Of a stretch of 64,000 nucleotides of DNA, positions 42,888 through 51,672 are shown in pieces. The stretch covers positions 1 through 64,000 of the forward strand of contig JBCBTD010000001.1 of NCBI GenBank assembly GCA_039818825.1, in the 5' to 3' direction. This DNA comes from JBCBTD01 sp039818825. Lineage in GTDB: Bacteria; Pseudomonadota; Alphaproteobacteria; Geminicoccales; Geminicoccaceae. The notes under the pieces were generated by a model. It saw only the letters and a list, made by a program, of their open reading frames with translations. It was not told the DNA's origin and did not search any database. Position 1 is the first letter of the stretch. Every line of letters begins with the position of its first letter. A program made the position numbers and the translations under genes.

Positions 42888-43118
42888 ATGCTTTACCTGA
42901 CGCGAAAAGTCGGCGAGGCCGTCATCGTCAACCACGACGTCGAGGTGCGGGTGATCGAGTTGCGGGGCAAAACGGTGAAGCTTGGCTTCGTGTTCCCGCC
43001 GCACGCCTCGGTGCTGCGCGAGGAAGTCTTCGTGCAACTGCGCGAGGCCAATCTCGCGGCCGCGGCGACCGGTTTGCCGGGCAACGGAGAGCCTGGCGGC
43101 ACGGAGGACGATCGCTGA
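42888..43118 (+). CDS. csrA: carbon storage regulator CsrA
   Basis: A 76-residue RNA-binding protein that controls translation of flagellar and metabolic mRNAs by binding GGA motifs. The core MLYLTRKVGEAVIVNHDVEVRVIEL is typical, as is KTVKLGF, with the conserved Arg/Glu surface and ASVLREEV. A slightly long, acidic C-terminal tail follows. ATG 42888 is the family start. Divergent from flgB, which fits its known role as a flagellar checkpoint. Its stop codon overlaps the predicted CTG start of purE. Confidence 0.94.
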   Translation: MLYLTRKVGEAVIVNHDVEVRVIELRGKTVKLGFVFPPHASVLREEVFVQLREANLAAAATGLPGNGEPGGTEDDR

Positions 43119-43609
43119 GCACCAGGGTTGCCGTCGTGATGGGCAGCCGTTCGGATTGGTCGTGCTTGGTCCACGCCGCAGACGTCCTGAGCGCGCTGGA
43201 CGTGGACCATGTCTGTCGGGTCGTCTCGGCACACCGCACGCCCGACCGCCTCTACGCCTTCGCCAAGGGCGCGCACGAAGCCGGTCATCGAGTGATCATC
43301 GCCGGCGCCGGTGGAGCAGCCCATCTGCCTGGCATGATCGCTTCGCTCACGACGCTGCCGGTGCTTGGTGTGCCAGTGCCGAGCGAGGCGCTGAGCGGTG
43401 TCGACAGCCTTTACTCGATCGTTCAGATGCCGGCGGGCGTGCCGGTGGGCACGTTCGCCATCGGCCGTGCCGGCGCCGTCAACGCCGGGTTGCAGGCAGC
43501 AGCGATCCTGGCGCTCGCCGATCCCCCGCTCGCCGAGCGCTTGGCGGGGTGGCGGGCGCGGCAACGCGAATCCGTGCCCGAACGACCAACCGACGAGACC
43601 CGCGAGTGA
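43115..43609 (+). CDS. purE: N5-carboxyaminoimidazole ribonucleotide mutase PurE
   Basis: A protein of about 164 residues that completes carboxylation of AIR to CAIR in purine synthesis. Seen: VMGSRSDW, active-site SAHRTP, and GAGGAAHLPGM. The start is unusual. The usual short N-terminal strand before MGSRSDW is reached only by CTG 43115, which has GGAGG at 43103-43107 with ideal spacing and overlaps the csrA stop. ATG 43139 would cut into the conserved strand. The stop overlaps purK by 4 nt. Confidence 0.93.
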   Translation: MSTRVAVVMGSRSDWSCLVHAADVLSALDVDHVCRVVSAHRTPDRLYAFAKGAHEAGHRVIIAGAGGAAHLPGMIASLTTLPVLGVPVPSEALSGVDSLYSIVQMPAGVPVGTFAIGRAGAVNAGLQAAAILALADPPLAERLAGWRARQRESVPERPTDETRE

Positions 43610-44670
43610 GCCTCCGACCCGGCGATACGCTCGGGATTCTAGGAGGCGGTCAGCTCGGGCGGATGCTGGCCATGGCCGCTCACCGACTCGGCCTTCGGGC
43701 CCACGTGTTCGCGCAGCAAGCCGACGAGCCGGCCGTCCAGGTGACGAACCAGGCGACCTTGGCGCCGTTCGACGATCCAGCCGCGCTCGACCGGTTTGCC
43801 GCGGTCACCGACGTCGTGACGCTGGAATTCGAGAACGTGCCGCTGGAGACCGTCCGCAGGCTAGCGACGCAAGTGCCGGTTCGCCCTGGTGCCGACGTCC
43901 TCGCCGTCGCCCAGGATCGGCTGGAGGAGAAGCGGTTCGCGGACGGGCTGGGCATTGCGACCGCGCCCCACGTCGCCCTCGACGGCCCGACGGACCTGGA
44001 CCGCTGCCGCGAGCTTCGCTTCCCGGCGCGGCTCAAGACCCGACGGCTCGGCTATGACGGCCACGGCCAGCGGCGGGTGCTCGCCGCCGGTGACGTGGAG
44101 CGCGCCTGGATCGAGCTCGGGCGGGCGCCTGCCATCGTCGAGACGGAAGTGGTGTTTCGCCGTGAGCTGTCGGTGATCGTGGCGCGCCGTCCGGCCGGAG
44201 CCTTGGTCATCTTGCCCCTCGCCGAGAACCGGCACGCGGACGGTATCCTCGTCGAGACGGTGGCGCCGGCCTCGGCCACGGAGGCACTGGTCGATGACGC
44301 GCGCGGACTGGCGCGCAGACTGGCGTTCGGTCTGGATCTGGAAGGTCTGCTCGCCGTGGAGCTTTTCGAGACCACCGACGGTGCGCTGCTGTTGAACGAG
44401 CTGGCACCGCGGCCGCACAACTCGGGGCATTGGACCTTGGATGCCTGTTGGCCCGACCAGTTCGAGCTGGCGGTGCGGGCCGCTGCCGATTGGCCTCTAC
44501 CGCAGCCGCACGCCACCGCGCGGGCTCGCATGGTGAACCTGCTGGGTGCCGACGCCGAGAGGTGGCCGGTGTGGCTAGAGCGGAGCGACGCGCACCTGCA
44601 CCTCTATGGCAAGCTGGAGCAACGGCCGGGCCGGAAAATGGGCCACGTCACGGTGGTCGACGAGGGCTGA
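43606..44670 (+). CDS. purK: N5-carboxyaminoimidazole ribonucleotide synthase PurK
   Basis: A 354-residue ATP-grasp enzyme acting just before PurE. Features: LGILGGGQLGRMLAMAAHRLG at the start, LKTRRLGYDGHGQ (ATP-grasp lid), ELSVIVAR and ELAPRPHNSGHWT. GTG 43606 overlaps the purE stop (GTGA), so the pair is translationally coupled. Both are needed for the bacterial two-step carboxylation of AIR. Confidence 0.97.
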   Translation: MSLRPGDTLGILGGGQLGRMLAMAAHRLGLRAHVFAQQADEPAVQVTNQATLAPFDDPAALDRFAAVTDVVTLEFENVPLETVRRLATQVPVRPGADVLAVAQDRLEEKRFADGLGIATAPHVALDGPTDLDRCRELRFPARLKTRRLGYDGHGQRRVLAAGDVERAWIELGRAPAIVETEVVFRRELSVIVARRPAGALVILPLAENRHADGILVETVAPASATEALVDDARGLARRLAFGLDLEGLLAVELFETTDGALLLNELAPRPHNSGHWTLDACWPDQFELAVRAAADWPLPQPHATARARMVNLLGADAERWPVWLERSDAHLHLYGKLEQRPGRKMGHVTVVDEG

Positions 44671-44672
44671 AC

Positions 44673-45350
44673 GTGAGCGACCCACGGGACGTGCCAGACG
44701 AGCTCGACGACGACGAGCTGACGCGGCTGACCGGTGTACCCGCCGCGGCCATGACCCCAGAGGTGCGCCAGGCGCTGGCGAACCTGTTGCGCGACAACGC
44801 TCAGCTGCATGAGGAGATTGCGCGCCGGCGTCGGCGGGAAGCGGAGCTGGAGCGGCTTGCCGACGAAGACGCGCTGGTGCCGATCAGCAACCGGCGGTCG
44901 TTCATGCGCGAGCTCGACCGTGCGATCCGCGGCATCGAACGCTACGGTACGCCGGGTTCCGTCCTGTATTTCGACCTCAATGGCTTGAAGGCGGTGAACG
45001 ACCGCCACGGCCACGCCGCCGGCGACGCGGTGCTGCGTCACGTCACGGAACTCTTGATTCGCAATCTGCGCGCGTCCGACGTCTTCGCCAGGCTCGGCGG
45101 TGACGAGTTCGGTGTCATCTTGATGTGGGCCGATCTGGAGACCGCCCGTGCGAAGGCGGCATCGTTGGCGAGCATGGTGCGGCGCCGACCGCTCGCCTGG
45201 GACGGCCAGTTGATCGAAGTCGGGCTGGCCCACGGCGCCTATGCATTCGCCCCGAACCAGACCGCTGAGCAAGTCCTGAGTGCTGCCGACCGTGAGATGT
45301 ATCGCTGCAAGCGCCAGCAGAAACGTCGGTCAGGCGATGATGTCCGGTAG
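44673..45350 (+). CDS. GGDEF-domain protein, soluble
   Basis: A 225-residue protein. An acidic N-terminal helix with a short coiled coil (about residues 30-68) leads into a GGDEF domain: DALVPISNRRSF (a variant of the usual DxLTGLxNRR), intact active site RLGGDEFGVIL, and the late EQVLSAADREMYRCK. It should be a diguanylate cyclase, although the altered DxLT motif may lower activity. GTG 44673 has GAGGG upstream. It follows purK by 2 nt and is a different gene from the PAS-GGDEF cyclase. Confidence 0.9.
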   Translation: MSDPRDVPDELDDDELTRLTGVPAAAMTPEVRQALANLLRDNAQLHEEIARRRRREAELERLADEDALVPISNRRSFMRELDRAIRGIERYGTPGSVLYFDLNGLKAVNDRHGHAAGDAVLRHVTELLIRNLRASDVFARLGGDEFGVILMWADLETARAKAASLASMVRRRPLAWDGQLIEVGLAHGAYAFAPNQTAEQVLSAADREMYRCKRQQKRRSGDDVR

Positions 45351-45518
45351 CCGCGAGTTTTCGATGCGGACGATGCGGTCGCGCAACTGGAGCTTGTGCC
45401 GTTTGAGCCGCTGTATCTCCAGCGCCGACGCACCGTGCTCCGTCGCCAGCTGACGAATGCGTTCGTCGAGCGCGCGATGCGCCGCCTTCAGCGTTTCGAT
45501 CTCGGTGTCGAACACCAT
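45330..45518 (-). CDS. DUF465 (YdcH-like) small protein
   Basis: A 62-residue coiled-coil protein of DUF465, very common in alphaproteobacteria. Seen: LKAAHRALDERIRQL and IQRLKRHKLQLRDRIVRIE. It overlaps the end of the convergent GGDEF gene by 21 nt. Function unknown. A second, distinct DUF465 gene lies at 51399. Confidence 0.92.
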   Translation of the reverse strand: MVFDTEIETLKAAHRALDERIRQLATEHGASALEIQRLKRHKLQLRDRIVRIENSRLPDIIA

Positions 45519-45631
45519 GGTTCCGGTATCACTAGGGGGAGCGGCGTTATATCACGTTCGCAAGGCGTGCCTACGGCCTCCCGGCCCGGCCGCGCCAACG
45601 AGCGACAGCGCGACGGGGAGGGCCTGTGGCT

Positions 45632-46705
45632 ATGCGATTGGGTGTGATGACCAGTGGCGGGGATTGTTCGGGCCTCAACCCCGTCATCCGTGCCGTGGTC
45701 CGCAGAGCGGCCTTCGGTTACGGCTTCGAGGTCTGGGGCATTCACAAGGCGACGCACGGGCTCGGCCTGCGCCCGGTCGATGCGGTCAAGCTCTCGCCGG
45801 CCAACGTCTCCGGCCTGGTTGCCCGAGGCGGTACCATCCTGGAGACGACCAACAAGGGTGACCCGTTCGCCTTTCCCGACGGTCACGGCGGCGTCGTCGA
45901 TTACTCGGGTCACATCGGCCAAGGCTACCACGAACTCGGTCTCGATGCCCTGATCGGCATCGGCGGGGATGGCAGCCTCGCCATCCTCGACAAGCTGGCG
46001 AAGCAGTCGGGGTGGAACCTCGTCGGCATTCCCAAGACCATCGACAACGACCTCGGCGAGACGGAAGCGTCGATCGGCTTCAGCTCGGCCGTGCAGGTCG
46101 CCACCGAGGCCCTCGACCGGCTCGACGTCACGGCCGCCAGCCACAGCCGGGTGATGGTGCTGGAGGTGATGGGACGTGACGCGGGCCACATCGCCCTCAA
46201 CGCCGGGATCGCCGGTGGCGCCCACGTCATCCTCATCCCCGAGATCGCCTACGACATAGACGTGGTATGCGCCCACCTCGAGAAGCGACGCTCCCAGGGC
46301 ATGAACCATAGTTTGGTGATCGTCGCCGAGGCCGCCAAGGCGCCGGACGGCGATCGGCGGATGCAGACCTTGGCCCAGGGCGAACGGCGCTATGGCGGCG
46401 TCGGCCAGGGCGTTGCGGACGCCATCGCCCAGCGGACCGACGCCGAAACCCGCGTCACCGTGCTCGGCCACGTGCAGCGCGGCGGATCGCCCGTCGCCAC
46501 CGATCGCGTTCTCGGCTCCGCGTTCGGCGTTGCTGCGGTCGACCTCTGCGCCGAACGGCGGTTCGGGCGTATGGTGGCGTGGCAGCACCGGGTCGTCGTC
46601 GACGTGCCGATCGAGGAAGCCATCAAGGGCTATCAGGCAGTGGAGCCCGACGACTGCCTGCTCCACACCGCCCGCGGCCTTGGAATCTCGCTCGGCAATC
46701 CGTGA
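45632..46705 (+). CDS. pfkA: 6-phosphofructokinase (ATP-type PfkA)
   Basis: A protein of about 357 residues of the PfkA family that phosphorylates fructose-6-phosphate. MTSGGDCSGLNPVIRA, GIGGDGSLAI (Gly after GGD, as in ATP-using forms rather than GGDD of PPi forms), PKTIDNDL and MGRDAGHIAL are present, with RGG later for the sugar phosphate. ATG 45632 follows GGAGGG by 9 nt; GTG 45626 is possible. The stop overlaps the next gene by 4 nt. Confidence 0.94.
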   Translation: MRLGVMTSGGDCSGLNPVIRAVVRRAAFGYGFEVWGIHKATHGLGLRPVDAVKLSPANVSGLVARGGTILETTNKGDPFAFPDGHGGVVDYSGHIGQGYHELGLDALIGIGGDGSLAILDKLAKQSGWNLVGIPKTIDNDLGETEASIGFSSAVQVATEALDRLDVTAASHSRVMVLEVMGRDAGHIALNAGIAGGAHVILIPEIAYDIDVVCAHLEKRRSQGMNHSLVIVAEAAKAPDGDRRMQTLAQGERRYGGVGQGVADAIAQRTDAETRVTVLGHVQRGGSPVATDRVLGSAFGVAAVDLCAERRFGRMVAWQHRVVVDVPIEEAIKGYQAVEPDDCLLHTARGLGISLGNP

Positions 46706-47241
46706 CCGCACTGTGGAACGATGTCGTCGCGCTCTACGCGGCGCCGGGCATCCGTGAGCTTTGCCTCGAGCTGCAGGACCGCGATGGCACCGACGTTCCC
46801 TTGCTCTTGAGTGTGGCCTCGCTCGCGGCGCGGGGCGTCGCTTTCGACGAGGTGAAGGTCCGCCAGCTCGAGCGCGTCTGCGAGCCATGGCAGCGCCGGG
46901 TGGTAGCACCCTTGCGTGCGGCGCGTCGTGCGTTGCGTCCTGAGGAAGCGGCTGGCACCGGCCTCGACATCGACCCCACCGACCGTGCCGAGCTGAAGCG
47001 ATGCGTGCAAGAGGCGGAGCTTGCCGCGGAGCGCCTGCAGATCGAGGCCATTGCCGCCGCGGCCCGAGCTTGGGTCTTCGGCCACGAACTGCCGTCGAGC
47101 TTCGTGGCGGTCGACAGCGTGCTTCGTCGAGTGGCCGCCGGCGCCAACGGTGCGGAGACCGATCTGCTCGCACGCTCAGCCATCGCATTGCCGCAGTCGG
47201 GTGCCGCTCGCTCAACGCCGTGTTCGCCGCCGGGTTCATGA
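46702..47241 (+). CDS. TIGR02444 family protein with altered C-terminus
   Basis: A 179-residue protein. The main part matches TIGR02444 (DUF2390): YAAPGIRELCLELQDRDGTDVPLLL near the start and helices rich in Leu/Ala/Glu later (AELKRCVQEAELAAERLQIEA). GTG 46702 overlaps the pfkA stop. From about residue 165 the sequence (LPQSGAARSTPCSPPGS) is out of character and runs into a broken MFS gene read in another frame. The natural end was probably nearby and was lost when that debris arrived. Function of the family is unknown. Confidence 0.78.
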   Translation: MTALWNDVVALYAAPGIRELCLELQDRDGTDVPLLLSVASLAARGVAFDEVKVRQLERVCEPWQRRVVAPLRAARRALRPEEAAGTGLDIDPTDRAELKRCVQEAELAAERLQIEAIAAAARAWVFGHELPSSFVAVDSVLRRVAAGANGAETDLLARSAIALPQSGAARSTPCSPPGS

Positions 47242-47520
47242 TACGGCCTCTCGATGGCGTCAGTGACAGCATCGGCCGCAAGCCCGTCATGATTGCCGGC
47301 GCGGCGGGAATGGTCGTGTTCTCATACCCGCTCTTCACGTTGCTGCACGCCAGGTCGATCCCCTGATCGTTGGGCGGCACGGCGCCGTTGGTCGCCACCT
47401 TCTTGATTGGCTTCACCGACGACTTTGCTCCTACCTACCACGCGATGGCTGCCGCAGCGATCGCTCTCACGATGCCCCTGACCATGCGCGAGACCAGTGA
47501 TCGCCGCTTCGCCGACGTAA
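47208..47520 (+). pseudogene. degenerate MFS transporter remnant
   Basis: Two frame-matched fragments resemble parts of the intact MFS gene just downstream. Residues read as FAAGFMIRPLDGV (compare FAAGFMMRPIGGV), joined directly to GRKPVMIAGAAGMVVFSYPLF (compare GRKPVMLTGALAMLLCSYPLF), then a TGA at 47364-47366. After it comes GGTAPLVATFLIGFTDDFAP (compare GGTAPLMATFLIGFTHDDYAP). Internal deletions of about 200 and about 45 codons and a one-base loss account for the gaps. It is a dead tandem copy of the neighbour. Confidence 0.85.
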
Positions 47521-47685
47521 CGAGGTGCTTCGAGCCGGCTCCAACCAATCGGCTATCCGGCGGCCAGTGGGTGGACCGTTGCCCGGCTGGAGATCGCGTG
47601 ACTAGGCTGCCCGGCCCGCCGGTCCGTCGTACGTCTGGTTGCGCCGGGTCGCGAAGGCGCCAACCGCACTGCCGGAGCGAGCCGC

Positions 47686-49011
47686 ATGCCTTCGCCTTCG
47701 CCAGCCGGACCGTCCGTGACGAACGACGGCGGCCTGGTCGCCTCGCTTCGGTTGATGCTGGACCGCAAGACCGTTGCCGGCGGGATCGGCAATACGCTCG
47801 AATGGTTCGACTTCGCCGTCTACGGCTTCTTCGCGCCGATCATCGCCAAACAGTTCTTTCCGACCGACGACCCAACCGTCGGCCTGATCGCCACCTTCGG
47901 TGTCTTCGCTGCCGGCTTCATGATGCGGCCGATCGGCGGCGTCATCATCGGCCATTTCGCCGACAAGCTGGATCGGCGGTCGGCGCTGGTCTTGTCGGTG
48001 GCGATGATGGCGGTGCCGACGACGGCGATGGCGTTCCTGCCGACCTACGAGATGATCGGCATCGCCGCACCGCTCTTGTTGACCTTCCTGCGCCTCGCGC
48101 AAGGCGTATCGGTCGGCGGCGAGTACACCAGCTCGGTGACCTATCTCGTCGAGAACGGCCCTCAAAACCGCCGCGGGCTCTTTGGTTGTATCGCGCTGAT
48201 CGGCTCGAACCTGGGGCTGCTCGCCGGCGCCGCTGCCGGGGCCTTGGTGACCGGCGTGCTGAGCGACAGTGCGGTCGAGAGCTGGGGCTGGCGCGTGCCG
48301 TTCCTCTTCGGCCTGGTGCTCGGCCTGATCGGGATCTATCTGCGCCGGCAAGTCGCCGGTGAGGCATTCACCCAGCGGCTGACCCGCGAGGTCGTCGTCA
48401 TCGATTATCCTATCGTTCACGCCATCCGCCATCATTGGCAGAACATTCTGCACGTCATCGGCATCAACGTGCTCAATGCCGTCGGTTACTACATCGCGTT
48501 CGTCTACATCACGACCTACTTGCAAACCGTCGACGGGGTCAGCGACAGCGACGCGTTGAACATCAATACCGGCGTGCTGGTGGCACTGGCCATCCTCGTG
48601 CCGCTGTTCGCGGCGCTCTCGGATCGCATCGGCCGCAAGCCCGTCATGCTGACCGGGGCACTCGCCATGCTGCTTTGCTCGTACCCGCTATTCTTGCTGC
48701 TGCACTCGGGCTCGCTGCCGATGATCGTGCTGGGGCAATTGGGGTTCGCGCTGATCATGGGCTGCTTCACCGGGCCGTTGCCGACCACCATGACCGAACA
48801 GCTGCCGAGCCAGGTGCGGGTCTCCGCCTACTCCATCGGTTTCAACCTGCCCTTTGCGGCGTTCGGCGGCACCGCGCCGCTGATGGCGACCTTTCTGATC
48901 GGCTTCACCCACGACGACTACGCGCCGGCCTACTACGTGATGGCGGCCGCCGCCGTGGCGGTGGTGACGCTCTTGACCATGCGCGAGACCAAGGATCGAC
49001 CGCTTCCGTAG
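47686..49011 (+). CDS. MFS transporter, metabolite:H+ symporter type
   Basis: A 441-residue protein with about 12 membrane helices of the MHS subfamily (ProP, KgtP, ShiA relatives). Seen: GNTLEWFDFAVYGFFAPIIA, GVFAAGFMMRPIGGVIIGHF, RIGRKPVML and a late GGTAPLMATFLIGFTHDDYAPAYYV. It imports an organic acid, osmolyte or similar solute with protons; the substrate is not readable. A broken second copy precedes it. The start is probably ATG 47686. Confidence 0.93.
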   Translation: MPSPSPAGPSVTNDGGLVASLRLMLDRKTVAGGIGNTLEWFDFAVYGFFAPIIAKQFFPTDDPTVGLIATFGVFAAGFMMRPIGGVIIGHFADKLDRRSALVLSVAMMAVPTTAMAFLPTYEMIGIAAPLLLTFLRLAQGVSVGGEYTSSVTYLVENGPQNRRGLFGCIALIGSNLGLLAGAAAGALVTGVLSDSAVESWGWRVPFLFGLVLGLIGIYLRRQVAGEAFTQRLTREVVVIDYPIVHAIRHHWQNILHVIGINVLNAVGYYIAFVYITTYLQTVDGVSDSDALNINTGVLVALAILVPLFAALSDRIGRKPVMLTGALAMLLCSYPLFLLLHSGSLPMIVLGQLGFALIMGCFTGPLPTTMTEQLPSQVRVSAYSIGFNLPFAAFGGTAPLMATFLIGFTHDDYAPAYYVMAAAAVAVVTLLTMRETKDRPLP

Positions 49012-49059
49012 TTTGGCCGTCGGTGCCACCAAGCCTACTCGCAGCTGGAGAGGATGACG

Positions 49060-49512
49060 ATGTCCGAGCAACCCGAGAGCACCGAGGCGCCAAGGCCACG
49101 CATGGTTGGCATCAACCACATCGCCTTGGAAGTCGGCGACGTCGATGAGGCGCTCGCTTTCCTGGGGCGGATCTTCGAGGTGCGGCTGCGCGGCCGATCT
49201 CCTGGCCAGGCGTTCGTCGATATGGGCGACCAGTTCCTGGCGCTCTCCGAGCGTACGCCCACCGATCCGGATGCCGGCCGACATTTCGGCCTGGTCGTCG
49301 ACGATCGGAACCGGGTGATGGCCGCGGCGCAGGCTTTGGGCGCAGCCGTCGGTGGCAACCGGTTCCGTGACCCATGGGGCAACCTGTTCGAGGTCGTCGG
49401 CTACACCAACGTCCAGTTCTCCAAGACCGAACCGGTAATGCGCGGCATGGGGCTCGATCTGGAGAAGAGTGCCGAGGCGCGCCGCGAGCTGGCGGCCAAG
49501 GGCTTGGCCTAG
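49060..49512 (+). CDS. VOC/glyoxalase-family protein
   Basis: A 150-residue protein. MVGINHIALEVGDVDEALAFLGRIFEV and the second module HFGLVVDDRNRVMAAA ending NRFRDPWGNLFEVVGYTNVQF are clear VOC modules. ATG 49060 has GGAGAGG 6 nt upstream. It follows the MFS gene on the same strand with a 48-nt gap and may process its cargo, but this is not established. Confidence 0.9.
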   Translation: MSEQPESTEAPRPRMVGINHIALEVGDVDEALAFLGRIFEVRLRGRSPGQAFVDMGDQFLALSERTPTDPDAGRHFGLVVDDRNRVMAAAQALGAAVGGNRFRDPWGNLFEVVGYTNVQFSKTEPVMRGMGLDLEKSAEARRELAAKGLA

Positions 49513-49530
49513 GCTTCTCGGTCGGCCGTC

Positions 49531-50118
49531 TCAGAGCGACTTGGTCAACAGCACCCAGTTCTCCCCGTCGTTGATCCAGTCCTCTTTGACCATGGGGCGT
49601 CGCGCGGCCTCCAGGTAGCCGGACCGCTCGTAGAGGCGTCGCGCGCCCGGGTTGGCGTCGCTGACGATGACGCTCATGGCGTGTCTGGCAAGCCCGCGCG
49701 CGGTGGCGTCGGCATGTGCCAGCATGGCGGCACCGAGCCCACGGTTCCGGTGCGCGGGCAGCACCGCCAGCACGTTCACGTACCAGGTACCGGGCGCCAA
49801 GTTCTCCAGCTCCTGCAACGGCGCGAACATGGCTGGCGTGTCGACGGCCAACGGCTCCGGGTCGTCCGGGATGATGTAACCGATGAGGCAGCCGGCAGCC
49901 TCGCCATCGGCCTCGATCATGGTGGCGTTGCGGTAAGAGAAGCTGCCGGTGTCACGTGCGGCCCGGCGGCGGCCGACGTCCCACCCGCTCTCGCCAGGCT
50001 CGGCCAGCTTGCTCCAGAGATGGAGCGGGATGCCTTCGCCGGCGTGGTTGACCAGCTCAGCGAGCACGCCGGCATCGCCGTGCCTTGCCGGACGAAGAGG
50101 CGCCTTGGCTGTGCGCAT
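49531..50118 (-). CDS. GNAT-family acetyltransferase
   Basis: A 195-residue single-domain GNAT. The CoA site is VNVLAVLPAHRNRGLGAAML (motif A), followed by motif B ANPGARRLYERSGYLEAARRPM. ATG 50118 has GGAGAG 5 nt upstream. Many such proteins acetylate small molecules or protein N-termini; the substrate is unknown. It converges with the VOC gene. Confidence 0.92.
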   Translation of the reverse strand: MRTAKAPLRPARHGDAGVLAELVNHAGEGIPLHLWSKLAEPGESGWDVGRRRAARDTGSFSYRNATMIEADGEAAGCLIGYIIPDDPEPLAVDTPAMFAPLQELENLAPGTWYVNVLAVLPAHRNRGLGAAMLAHADATARGLARHAMSVIVSDANPGARRLYERSGYLEAARRPMVKEDWINDGENWVLLTKSL

Positions 50119-50673
50119 CGAAGCTCTCCAGCGCTGGGCCCGGCCACCAACGTGAAGTGCCTCCGGCGACTGGGAACGTCTGAGCATGCCCGACAAGTAG
50201 CCCGGCGCGAAGCTCTCCGGCAGTCAGGACTGCTCCCAGCCTCGGGCAGACGTGCAAGCGTCGTCGCTGTCGGAGGCGTCCGAGGAGCGCCTGGTTCCTC
50301 GAGCATTCGAGACTTCGATCGGGGAACACGGCCGCCAGCCTGCCAGATTCCGTGCGTGGTGGAGCGCTTCGGCAAAGGAACATGGACCGCCGCCATGGCG
50401 GGACACGATGGCAGAGTCCGTCAACGGATTGGTGTCGATCGGCCGATGATGGAAGCCCGCATGCGCAGCCTTGGCGGTCCGCATCTGACTGGAGAGTCGC
50501 GCGATGGCGCCTCCCAGGCAGGAGGACCGTCCGGTTGATCCGGAAGACCAAGCTGACCGGAACGACTCGACGGTCGACCAACAGCGCTGCCGTGAAATGT
50601 CGCTTCGGGACGAGACGTACGAGATGTGAGATGACGTCATCTCAAAACGGATCGTCCGCGCCGATCGAGCGGT
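50119..50673. other. gene-poor region with a 16-bp palindrome
   Basis: 555 nt without a gene I can support. Several frames stay open but none has a recognisable protein. It contains the palindrome at 50628-50643. It may be decayed sequence. Confidence 0.4.
50628..50643. promoter_or_regulatory. 16-bp perfect palindrome downstream of ubiX
   Basis: GAGATGACGTCATCTC is fully self-complementary. It lies 31 bp past the ubiX stop, so it could be a regulator site or part of a transcription end. It is not followed by a T-run on either strand. Confidence 0.4.
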
Positions 50674-51288
50674 TCAGCCGCCGCCGTGCGCTTCCCCTTC
50701 GGACGGTTCGGCCACCGGTTCGCGCCAACGCCGTACCAAGTCGTTGTCGAGGCCGAGCAGGTCCAGCCAGCGGCCGACCTGGTGGTCGACCAGGTCGGCG
50801 ATCGTCGCGGGCTTGCCGTAGAAGGCCGGCATCGGCGGCGCGATGATGGCTCCAAGTTCGGTCGCGGTGGCCATGTTGCGCAAGTGCCCGAGATGCAGCG
50901 GTGTCTCGCGCGGCGCCAGCACCAGGCGTCGCCGCTCTTTCAGCATGACGTCGGCGGCACGGGTCAGCAGGCTGGTCGACAGCCCGCAGGCGACTTCGGC
51001 GACGGTGCGCATCGAGCATGGGGCCACGATCATGCCGATGGCCCGGAAAGATCCGGACGCCGGGCCCGCTCCGACGTCGGCGTTGTCGTGAACTTTGGTC
51101 GCAAGCGTTTTCACCTCACGGACCGTGCGATCGGTCTCGTAGCCGATGGTGAGGGCGGCTGGCCGGGTGAGGATGAGATGGGTCTCGACGTCCAGCGTCC
51201 GCAACGCTTCCAAGACCCGGATGCCGTAGCAGGCACCGCTGGCTCCGGACAGGCCGACGACGACACGCAGCGGCACCATAGGGGTCAT
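50674..51288 (-). CDS. ubiX: flavin prenyltransferase UbiX
   Basis: A 204-residue enzyme that makes prenylated FMN for UbiD-type decarboxylases, used in ubiquinone and aromatic metabolism. VVGLSGASGACYGIRVLEAL (flavin/phosphate loop), APCSMRTVAEVACG and RRRLVLAPRETPLHLGHLRNM are the family signatures. No ubiD gene is adjacent. The distal tail is hydrophilic and variable, as usual. Confidence 0.96.
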   Translation of the reverse strand: MTPMVPLRVVVGLSGASGACYGIRVLEALRTLDVETHLILTRPAALTIGYETDRTVREVKTLATKVHDNADVGAGPASGSFRAIGMIVAPCSMRTVAEVACGLSTSLLTRAADVMLKERRRLVLAPRETPLHLGHLRNMATATELGAIIAPPMPAFYGKPATIADLVDHQVGRWLDLLGLDNDLVRRWREPVAEPSEGEAHGGG

Positions 51289-51398
51289 CGGCTGGCGTAC
51301 CGATAGTGCGTCGCAGCAGCAGCACGGGATGGCTCGGTTCGCCTATCGGTAGTATGATGTTCGAATCCGCTGGGGTTCGAAAGGAGGGTCGACGAACC

Positions 51399-51596
51399 AT
51401 GTCGATGCATGACCACCTCGTCAGCTTGAAGGGCAAACACGCGATGCTGGACGCGGAAGTCGAACAAGAACAGCAACGCCCCATGCCCGATCAGAGCGTG
51501 CTCCTGCGCCTCAAGAAGGAAAAGCTCCGGTTGAAAGACCAAATCCTCCGCTTGGAGGAAAGCCCCGCCGCTTACGAGCCTCGTTCGCTCCACTGA
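51399..51596 (+). CDS. DUF465 (YdcH-like) small protein
   Basis: A 65-residue coiled-coil protein. SLKGKHAMLDAEVEQE and LLRLKKEKLRLKDQILRLE match DUF465. GGAGGG lies about 10 nt upstream. It diverges from ubiX. It is the second DUF465 gene in the window, sequence-distinct from the first. Confidence 0.9.
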   Translation: MSMHDHLVSLKGKHAMLDAEVEQEQQRPMPDQSVLLRLKKEKLRLKDQILRLEESPAAYEPRSLH

Positions 51597-51602
51597 TCGT
51601 CC

Positions 51603-51639
51603 TTCGGCACCACGGGCGTCGATCGCCCGCGGTGCCGAA
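51603..51639. terminator. bidirectional terminator-like hairpin
   Basis: TTCGGCACC and GGTGCCGAA flank an inner CGGGCG/CGCCCG arm, giving about a 15-bp stem with one mismatch, exactly between the convergent DUF465 and fumarylacetoacetase-family genes. It probably stops transcription from both sides. No T-run is obvious. Confidence 0.65.
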
Positions 51640-51672
51640 ACGTCAAGACGCGCACCATCCGCCATCGCCCGC

